From Bacillota bacterium (GTDB lineage Bacteria > Bacillota > Clostridia > Lachnospirales > Lachnospiraceae): a stretch of DNA of 11,158 nt. The stretch spans positions 1-11,158 of the forward strand of contig JAEZRJ010000021.1 in assembly GCA_023412855.1 (NCBI GenBank), written 5' to 3'. Under the pieces are notes generated by a model. It made no database searches, was not told the origin of the DNA, and was given only the letters and a program-made list of their open reading frames with translations. The position numbers and the translations under genes are program-made. This document shows, one piece after another, positions 4,868 through 11,158 of this stretch. The stretch's first letter is position 1. Every line of letters starts with the position of its first letter.

Positions 4868-7800
4868 ATAAACTTATTTGATTTGACTCAGGAAGATTAC
4901 CTAACAGATTCAAGGTGTCCATCAACTCGATAACTGTTTTGGAAACCTTCGTCCTTTGTCTGAAATCATCCTTCGACAAAAATGCTCCATCTTTTGCAGC
5001 TTCTACGATAGCATCCGCCGCTTTCTCCCCCAAACCGTCTATACTGTTTAACGAAGGCATGAGCCTGCCCTCTACAATCTGGAACAAACGGGACTGGGCA
5101 GAAAAAATATCGATAGGAACAAATTCAAACCCCCTGGCGTACATTTCCTGAACAATCTTCATATCGCGGAAGGAATCCTGCTCCTTTTTTGACAGCGTAT
5201 CGCTTCTGCGTTTATAATCCGCCATCATTTTCTCCAAGTGATCCCTGCCCTGACACATCAGTTCATAAGAAAAAGCAGAGGCCCGGATGCTGAAAAACGC
5301 CGTATAAAAAGCCAAAGGATAATTGATCTTACAATAAGCAATGCGCCAGGCCATCATAACATACGCCGCCGCATGGGCCTTAGGAAACATATACTTAATC
5401 TTCTTACACGACCATATATACCAATCGGGCACATCTGCGGCCACCATAGCTTCCTCCATCTGAGGATTTAATCCCTTCCCCTTTCGCACGCTCTCCATTA
5501 TATTAAACGCCAGAGAACTCTCCACTCCCATACCGATCAAATAGACCATGATATCGTCTCGAGTACAGATTGCCGTGGAAATAGTCGCTGTTCCTTCCTG
5601 AATAAGGGTCTGGGCATTCCCAAGCCATACATCCGTACCGTGCGCCAGTCCCGCAATTCTTACCAGATCGGAAAAAGCCTGCGGTTTCGTATCGATCAAC
5701 ATCTGCATGGCGAATTCCGTACCGAACTCCGGTATTCCCAAGGCTCCCAGCTTACAGCCGCCAATCTGGTCGGGCGCAATCCCAAGCGCCTCCGTATTCT
5801 TAAACAGAGACATGACCTGCTTATCGTCTAAGGGAATCTTTACCGGGTCGATTCCTGTCAAATCCTGAAGCATACGAATCATGGTAGGATCGTCGTGCCC
5901 AAGAATATCCAGCTTCAATAGGTTATGGTCTATGGAGTGGTAATCGAAATGAGTCGTTACGGTGTCCGTGGTCATATCGTTAGCCGGATGCTGCACCGGT
6001 GTGAAGGAGTTGATATCCTCACCCAAGGGCAATACAATAATACCTCCCGGATGCTGGCCCGTGCTTCTGCGAATTCCCGTACATCCTACGACGATACGAT
6101 TGATTTCGCAAGTACGCTTTCTCCTCCCGCGCTCTTCGAAGTAATTCTTCACATAGCCGAAGGCTGTCTTGTCTGCCAGGGTACCTATCGTTCCTGCCCG
6201 GTATGTCTGCCCCGCTCCGAAGATAACCTCCGTATATTTATGTGCCTTACTCTGGTACTCTCCCGAAAAGTTAAGGTCAATATCCGGCTCCTTATCGCCC
6301 TTAAATCCCAGGAAAGTCTCAAAAGGAATATCAAATCCGTCCTTCTTAAGCGGTGCTCCGCAAACAGGGCATGCCTTATCCGGCATATCGCAGCCCGCCC
6401 GCCCGGAATAAGCCTTTACCTCTTCGGAATAGAAATCATTATAGTGGCATTCGGAGCAATAATAATGAGGGCTCAATGGGTTTACCTCCGTGATACCTGC
6501 CATGGTTGCCACAAACGAAGAACCTACCGAGCCTCTGGAACCTACCAGATACCCGTCCTCCACTGATTTCCAAACCAGCTTCTGGGCGATGATATACATT
6601 ACTGCGAAGCCATTAGTTATAATAGAATGAAGTTCCCGCTCCAATCTTTTTTCTACGATATCCGGCAATACATCCCCATATATCTCATGTGCTTTATTAT
6701 AGCAAATATCCGTCAGTGTCTTATCGCTGTCAGGAATGATGGGTGCACATTTATCCGGTCTTACCGGAGACATGGTCTCCACCATATCTGCAATTAAATT
6801 CGTATTGGTAATGACTACTTCCTGCGCCTTATCGCTGCCCAGATAGGAGAACTCTTCCAACATCTCTTCTGTGGTACGCAAGTAGAGGGGTGCCTGATCG
6901 TCTGAATCGGAAAACCCCTTTCCCGCCATAATGATACGGCGATATACCTCGTCCTCCGGATCGAGAAAATGCACGTCGCAGGTCGCCACTACCGGCTTGC
7001 CAAATTGCTCTCCAAGCTCGACGATTTTCTTATTGATGTCCATGATATCTTCCATGGAATTGATATTTCTTACTTTCTCCGACTCAATCATGAACTTATT
7101 GTTGCCAAGGGGCTGTATTTCCAGATAATCATAAAAATTAACAAGCCTTGCAATTTCCGCATCTGCTTTACCGTCTAACAGTGCTCGATAAAGCTCTCCT
7201 GCTTCACATGCGCTGCCGATAATCAAGCCTTCCCTATATTTAAGGAACAGACTCTTTGGAACTCTCGGCCTCTTGCTGTAAAAAGTTAAATGAGATTCCG
7301 AAACAAGACGATACAGATTTACCCGACCTGTATCGTTTTTGGCAAGGATAATCGCATGGTAGGTAGGGAGCTTCTTTACAATATCCGGACTGGAGGCTCC
7401 AAGAGCATTTACCTTCTTTAACGTATCTGCGCCGTCTTCCTTAAGCATCGGAATGAACTTTACAAATATTTCCGCGGTAGCCTCTGCATCATCCACCGCA
7501 CGATGATGGTTTTCGAGAGATATTCCCAGCGTCTTCGCCACTGCGTCCAATGTATGCCTGGCCTGATGGGGCAAGAGTATTCTCGCGATACCCACCGTAT
7601 CCACATAAGTAAATTCTTTCTGAAGACCCAGCCTTCTGGCATTTTCCATAATAAAGCTCATATCGAAATTAGCGTTATGGGCTACCAGCACCGCATCCTG
7701 ACAGAAATCGAAAAATTGCGGCAATATCACATCGATCATGGGTGCCCCCATAACCATATCGTCGTTGATACCCGTTAGTTTTTCTATTTCAAAGGGAATC

Positions 7801-9371
7801 GGAACATCCGGATTCACAAAGGCAGAATATCTGTCCGCAATCTGCCCGTCAACTATCTTCACCGCACCAATTTCTATGATGCTGTTATGAACCGGAGAAA
7901 AGCCCGTGGTCTCGATATCGAATACTACAAAGGTACTTTCGAAATCCTGTCCGTTATCTCCTGTCACGATTTCCTTCAAATCATCCACCAAATAAGCTTC
8001 CATTCCATAAATAACTTTGAAGAAATCCTGCTTATCGGGATTTTTATCTCCTGCTTCTTTTCGTTTTCCCTTCTCTGCCTTCCACAAATCCTCCCATACA
8101 TGATTGGCGTCGGGGAAAGACTGCACGACTCCGTGGTCCGTGATGGCAATAGCCGGATGCCCCCACTTATAAGCACGCTTAACAATATCCTTCGCCTCGG
8201 ATACGCCGTCCATATCGCTCATTTTTGTATGACAATGAAGCTCCACTCTCTTTCTGGCGCTATTATCCGACCGGGAAGATGTGAAATCCGGTATTCTCTT
8301 TACCCCGCTTATCGAGCCTATGGTCAGTTCGTTATCAAACTTATCGATAACAACCACTCCTTTTAGCTTTACAAACGCCCCCTGCCTCATTCCTTCCGTT
8401 ATTTCCGCTACTTGCTCATTGCCTGCGAACAGCTTTACTGTCAGGGTATCCGAAAAATCCGTAATATCATAAATGAGAATGGTCTTCTCATTCTTTATCT
8501 CCCGTTTATCCATGCTTATGATCTTGCCGCGAATCGTTACCTCTCCCATTTCGCCGATGATATCCTCTATCGGCATCGCTTCCTCATCGAAATCTCTGCC
8601 ATACAAGACATCCGGATTGTCGGAGCGCTTTACCGCTCTCCTGAAGTCTCCCTTCTCGCCGTCTTTTCTTCCGGCACGGAAACTTCCCCGCGTCACAGGC
8701 TCGCTCGGCTTCGTCATTCCTCCCGGCTTTGCTCCTGCAGGCAAAACAACCTCTGTTTCCGGTTCCTTCTGTACATCCTCGCCAAGAAGCGTTCCTCCCA
8801 CCCTCGACGCAATATCCGCAACCTGCCTTGCGATTTTCAAATCATCCTCTTCTTTGTATTTTCCCGCTTTCCCTTCCTTATAATCCACGGAAATATCCAC
8901 CTGAAATTCGAACCGCTCATTGTATATCTTATCCAAGATGCGAAGTAACTCCTCAGACTTGCTTCTCGCCGGTACGGAATCCTCTATCGTAAGCCGTATT
9001 TTATTTTCCGAAGGATATTCAATATCCGCATTCTTGAATATGTTGTATTCAACAGGACTATATTCCCTAAGTTCCAGCAGGATGCTATCCTTATATATAT
9101 GCATGAACTTCTCGGGGTTATATTGTGCTGACAAATGATATTTTTCATATATTTTTACCGTCATGGAAAAACTGGGGAAGAGCTGTTTCTTTATCGACTC
9201 CTCCGCCTTCATAACATATTCCTTGTGAATGAGTCTGTCACTGGAAATATATATACGCAAAAAATCCTTCCGCTTAGTGGCGGAAATTCTTTCCACCTCC
9301 ACCTGACCGAATAAATCCTGCAGCTTATCCTCCAATTGTAACGACGGGAACACCTCAAAAAACTTTTTCAA
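4851..9371 (-). CDS. polC: DNA polymerase III alpha subunit, PolC type
   Basis: This is the replicative polymerase of low-GC Gram-positives, with its own proofreading exonuclease. It has 1506 residues, somewhat longer than the Bacillus protein, mainly through a charged linker (about 165-262). Order: N-terminal domain (1-165); OB fold (about 268-358); PHP domain (H379, H381, D386, H413, E458, resumed at D799/H801). A DEDDh exonuclease is inserted in the PHP domain (D485, E487, D570, H623, D628). Further on come a zinc module (C972, C975, C1001, C1004), palm catalytic D1030/D1032 in PDIDLNFSGEYQ, D1155 in KLDILGHDDP, and a helix-hairpin-helix region near 1440-1460. The C-terminus is a beta-clamp motif QISLF (1498-1502). 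The start is TTG (9371-9369): an in-frame TGA lies at 9377-9375 and the nearest ATG is out of frame. It follows ispG by 18 bp, so the two form one operon. Confidence 0.98.
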   Translation of the reverse strand: MKKFFEVFPSLQLEDKLQDLFGQVEVERISATKRKDFLRIYISSDRLIHKEYVMKAEESIKKQLFPSFSMTVKIYEKYHLSAQYNPEKFMHIYKDSILLELREYSPVEYNIFKNADIEYPSENKIRLTIEDSVPARSKSEELLRILDKIYNERFEFQVDISVDYKEGKAGKYKEEDDLKIARQVADIASRVGGTLLGEDVQKEPETEVVLPAGAKPGGMTKPSEPVTRGSFRAGRKDGEKGDFRRAVKRSDNPDVLYGRDFDEEAMPIEDIIGEMGEVTIRGKIISMDKREIKNEKTILIYDITDFSDTLTVKLFAGNEQVAEITEGMRQGAFVKLKGVVVIDKFDNELTIGSISGVKRIPDFTSSRSDNSARKRVELHCHTKMSDMDGVSEAKDIVKRAYKWGHPAIAITDHGVVQSFPDANHVWEDLWKAEKGKRKEAGDKNPDKQDFFKVIYGMEAYLVDDLKEIVTGDNGQDFESTFVVFDIETTGFSPVHNSIIEIGAVKIVDGQIADRYSAFVNPDVPIPFEIEKLTGINDDMVMGAPMIDVILPQFFDFCQDAVLVAHNANFDMSFIMENARRLGLQKEFTYVDTVGIARILLPHQARHTLDAVAKTLGISLENHHRAVDDAEATAEIFVKFIPMLKEDGADTLKKVNALGASSPDIVKKLPTYHAIILAKNDTGRVNLYRLVSESHLTFYSKRPRVPKSLFLKYREGLIIGSACEAGELYRALLDGKADAEIARLVNFYDYLEIQPLGNNKFMIESEKVRNINSMEDIMDINKKIVELGEQFGKPVVATCDVHFLDPEDEVYRRIIMAGKGFSDSDDQAPLYLRTTEEMLEEFSYLGSDKAQEVVITNTNLIADMVETMSPVRPDKCAPIIPDSDKTLTDICYNKAHEIYGDVLPDIVEKRLERELHSIITNGFAVMYIIAQKLVWKSVEDGYLVGSRGSVGSSFVATMAGITEVNPLSPHYYCSECHYNDFYSEEVKAYSGRAGCDMPDKACPVCGAPLKKDGFDIPFETFLGFKGDKEPDIDLNFSGEYQSKAHKYTEVIFGAGQTYRAGTIGTLADKTAFGYVKNYFEERGRRKRTCEINRIVVGCTGIRRSTGQHPGGIIVLPLGEDINSFTPVQHPANDMTTDTVTTHFDYHSIDHNLLKLDILGHDDPTMIRMLQDLTGIDPVKIPLDDKQVMSLFKNTEALGIAPDQIGGCKLGALGIPEFGTEFAMQMLIDTKPQAFSDLVRIAGLAHGTDVWLGNAQTLIQEGTATISTAICTRDDIMVYLIGMGVESSLAFNIMESVRKGKGLNPQMEEAMVAADVPDWYIWSCKKIKYMFPKAHAAAYVMMAWRIAYCKINYPLAFYTAFFSIRASAFSYELMCQGRDHLEKMMADYKRRSDTLSKKEQDSFRDMKIVQEMYARGFEFVPIDIFSAQSRLFQIVEGRLMPSLNSIDGLGEKAADAIVEAAKDGAFLSKDDFRQRTKVSKTVIELMDTLNLLGNLPESNQISLFDFVS

Positions 9372-9389
9372 CTCTCATCAATCCTATTC

Positions 9390-10442
9390 TTAATTCCAGT
9401 TTAGCAGTTCTTCCTTTAAAACAGAAAGAAGCTGGTCCTCCGGTACTTTTTTTATGATTTCACCTTTTTTAATCAACAAGCCTTCTCCGGCACCGCCTGC
9501 AATGCCAATATCCGCCTCTCTCGCTTCTCCGGGGCCGTTTACCGCACAGCCCATTACGGCTACCTTAATATCTAACGGAATATCTTGAACCATCTGCTCT
9601 ACCTCATTGGCAAGCTGAATCAAGTCGATTTTTGTTCTGCCGCAGGTCGGACAGGAGACTACCTCTACCCCTCCTTTTCTAAGTTCCAGAGCACGCAGAA
9701 TCAACTTCGCCGATTTGATTTCCTCCACCGGATCGCCGGTCAAAGATACCCGGATCGTATCGCCGATTCCCTGATATAAAATGATGCCAAGTCCTACTCC
9801 CGATTTGACATTTCCCCCCAAGAGCGTCCCTGACTCTGTAATTCCTACATGAAGAGGATAATCAGTCTCCTTCGCCAGTATTTCATGAGCCTTTACGCAC
9901 ATGAGAACATCAGAAGACTTGATACTGATTACCAGATTATCATATCCAAGCTCCTCTATCATCCGCACCTTATCCAGTGCGCTTTCCACAATTCCCTGTG
10001 CAGTGACTCCGCCATACTTTTCTATCAGTTCCTTTTCCAAAGAACCGCTATTTACACCTACGCGAATAGGAATATTCCTCTCCTTCGCTACCGCTACAAC
10101 AGCAGCTACATTTTCCTTTTTCCCGATATTGCCCGGATTGATCCTTATTTTATCCGCACCGTTTTCCATTGCTGCAATCGCCATCCGATAATCGAAATGA
10201 ATGTCTGCTATAAGAGGTATGGATATTTGCTTTTTAATTTCCTTTATAGCAAGCGCCGCCTCCATTGTAGGCACCGTACAACGAATGATTTCGCAGCCTG
10301 CCTGTTCCAGCCGGTGTATCTGCGCCACAGTGGCTTCCACATCCTCCGTTCTCGTATTCGTCATGGACTGAATCAGAACGGGATTCCCGCCACCAATCAC
10401 CCTATTTCCTATATGTACAACCTTCGTATTATCTCTATACAT
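9390..10442 (-). CDS. ispG: 4-hydroxy-3-methylbut-2-enyl diphosphate synthase IspG (GcpE)
   Basis: IspG catalyses the penultimate step of the MEP isoprenoid pathway: reductive ring opening of MEcPP to HMBPP, in the cytosol, using a [4Fe-4S] cluster. The 350-residue length matches bacterial two-domain IspG. The N-terminal TIM barrel runs to about residue 240 (VLIQSMTNTRTEDVEAT, PLIADIHFDYRMA, KIRINPGNIG, VGVNSGSLE). The cluster domain carries C264 and C267 in CPTCGRTKIDL, and C299 and E306 in VMGCAVNGPGE, so all four cluster ligands are present. The start is ATG at 10442 with GGGAGG about six bases upstream. It is the first gene behind the promoter at 10489-10517 and leads into polC. The ispG-polC order is known in Clostridia. 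Confidence 0.98.
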   Translation of the reverse strand: MYRDNTKVVHIGNRVIGGGNPVLIQSMTNTRTEDVEATVAQIHRLEQAGCEIIRCTVPTMEAALAIKEIKKQISIPLIADIHFDYRMAIAAMENGADKIRINPGNIGKKENVAAVVAVAKERNIPIRVGVNSGSLEKELIEKYGGVTAQGIVESALDKVRMIEELGYDNLVISIKSSDVLMCVKAHEILAKETDYPLHVGITESGTLLGGNVKSGVGLGIILYQGIGDTIRVSLTGDPVEEIKSAKLILRALELRKGGVEVVSCPTCGRTKIDLIQLANEVEQMVQDIPLDIKVAVMGCAVNGPGEAREADIGIAGGAGEGLLIKKGEIIKKVPEDQLLSVLKEELLNWN

Positions 10443-10475
10443 GAGTACCTCCCTGCCGGTATATCCGACAAAACA

Positions 10476-10499
10476 TATGATAACTTGAAGTCTATCATA
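10476..10499 (-). promoter_or_regulatory. Inverted repeat overlapping the ispG promoter
   Basis: TATGATA-N10-TATCATA has perfect 7-bp arms, with partial extra pairing inside (ACTT/AAGT). It covers the predicted -10 and the start region of ispG. It could be an operator. On the minus strand it is followed by TGTTTTG, so it could instead be a weak terminator for the upstream membrane-protein gene. Confidence 0.4.
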
Positions 10500-10517
10500 C
10501 CCCTATTTTAGTGTCAA
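10489..10517 (-). promoter_or_regulatory. Predicted sigma-A promoter of ispG-polC
   Basis: The -35 is a perfect TTGACA (10517-10512), overlapping the TGA stop of the upstream gene. The spacer is 17 bp and the -10 is TAGACT (10494-10489), preceded by TGA as an extended -10. The expected start is near 10482, about 40 nt before the ispG ATG. Confidence 0.7.
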
Positions 10518-11158
10518 GGTGCGGGAAATTTCAAGTGAAAAGTTCTGCTTCTTTCCTCCATTGTATCAAGCTCAGTACAAATAAGTGTCAGCTCATACTC
10601 CTTTCCCCCTTCAAAGCTATCCGCCGGTACTTCTAACTTCATATCTCCTAAGGGACTATACACAGTATCGTATCGAATAATTAATTTCTGTCCCTTTTCG
10701 TTCCTGACGATTACAGGGAACACATCCGCCTTCCCGGAAGCCCAACAAGGTGCCGCCATAAGGAAGGAGGCCGTTGCGATGCAAAAAACCACCATAAGTC
10801 CTCTGCTTTTTTTAGAAGAAAGATAAACAGCCTTTATCTGTCTTACCTTTTTAGAGGGACCTGCCCTCCTGCTTGCGAGTACTGCTTTTATAAGGCAAAG
10901 AGTAACAATAACCCCTGCTGTAACTGCCGCTTTCCATTCATCACCGATAAGTCTCTCCCCTCCATATCTTCTATATAACTCCCACTGCCTCCAAAATATA
11001 CTCCCCGCAGTTAGCAATAGTAGATAATAAGCGACTCTTGCTATTGCATACATCCATTTCCGCCGCTTATCCGCCCCATTCTGCTTCTTTAACGCTTCCT
11101 CCATTTGTGCTATGCTCTGATAGCGTTTCTCCCTTTCCTTCTCCGTTGCCTTCCTAAT
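10514..11158 (-). CDS. Unrecognised membrane protein with three TM segments, 5' end outside window
   Basis: I do not recognise this family. The frame is open from 11158 to the TGA at 10514. An ATG at 11104 would give 196 residues, but no ribosome binding site stands at a suitable distance. The upstream codons read as a charged, coiled-coil-like stretch (KEREKRYQSIAQ), so the true start is probably beyond the window. Numbered from that ATG, hydrophobic segments lie at about 17-38, 58-77 and 102-122. Basic residues around them (KRRK before the first, RRAGPSKK between the second and third) place the N-terminus inside and the C-terminus outside. The third segment ends in MAAPCWASG, resembling a signal-peptide end. 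The last 70 residues are polar and beta-rich (VIVRNEKGQKLIIRYDTVYS) and look like a small extracellular domain. Its stop overlaps the ispG promoter. Confidence 0.75.
   Translation of the reverse strand: MRKATEKEREKRYQSIAQMEEALKKQNGADKRRKWMYAIARVAYYLLLLTAGSIFWRQWELYRRYGGERLIGDEWKAAVTAGVIVTLCLIKAVLASRRAGPSKKVRQIKAVYLSSKKSRGLMVVFCIATASFLMAAPCWASGKADVFPVIVRNEKGQKLIIRYDTVYSPLGDMKLEVPADSFEGGKEYELTLICTELDTMEERSRTFHLKFPAP

Noticed and set aside
5925..6566. Plus-strand open frame of 213 codons opposite polC
   Set aside because: Antisense shadow of the highly conserved PolC palm/zinc region; low-complexity Arg/Ser-rich translation without domain features.
9376..9378. ATG upstream of polC as its start codon
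   Set aside because: It is out of frame with polC and stops after seven codons.
9849..10511. Plus-strand open frame of 220 codons opposite ispG
   Set aside because: It lies wholly antisense to a clear ispG with all catalytic residues, has no ribosome binding site and its translation resembles no protein family.
11102..11104. ATG at 11104 as the start of the membrane protein
   Set aside because: No ribosome binding site at usable distance and the frame stays open with coding-like charged residues to the window edge; kept as partial instead.

Overview
The window is a stretch of core chromosome from a Gram-positive bacterium of the class Clostridia, most likely a Lachnospiraceae-type organism. 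The evidence is a PolC-type replicative polymerase, ispG directly before polC, a Firmicutes-order rimP-nusA-rnpM-ylxQ-infB cluster, and a NusA without the extra C-terminal repeats found in E. coli. The family-level placement is inference from gene order and protein character, not from a search. Every gene I can support is on the minus strand, so transcription runs from high to low coordinates.

In transcription order: (1) 11158-10514 is the 3' part of an unrecognised membrane protein whose frame is open to the window edge. (2) 10442-4851 is an ispG-polC pair (isoprenoid synthesis and DNA replication) behind a strong promoter-like sequence with a consensus -35. (3) 4791-3507 is a two-gene signalling unit with its own candidate promoter. 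It encodes a fusion of four 29-residue MshEN/GspE-N-like repeats to a CheX-type phosphatase domain, followed by a stand-alone CheY-like receiver. (4) 3349-3278 is tRNA-Glu(CUC) with its own promoter. (5) 3253-1 is the transcription/translation operon: promoter, leader, rimP, nusA, rnpM (ylxR), ylxQ and the first 255 codons of infB, which runs off the window.

Two things stand out. First, an intrinsic terminator sits inside the rimP-nusA leader, about 22 nt after the predicted start site. It has a perfect 10-bp stem but only a 4-5 nt U-tract interrupted by GCGGG. This matches the architecture expected for NusA autoregulation by attenuation, which is established in Bacillus subtilis. Second, the MshEN-like/CheX fusion with its receiver partner sits between two housekeeping operons with no kinase visible. 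It looks like a small, possibly c-di-GMP-linked phosphosignalling module of unknown output.

Smaller features include 36-bp coding tandem repeats in infB, a Tyr/acidic repeat tail on NusA, TTG starts for polC and ylxQ, and an inverted repeat over the ispG promoter. I see no mobile element, CRISPR array or plus-strand gene.
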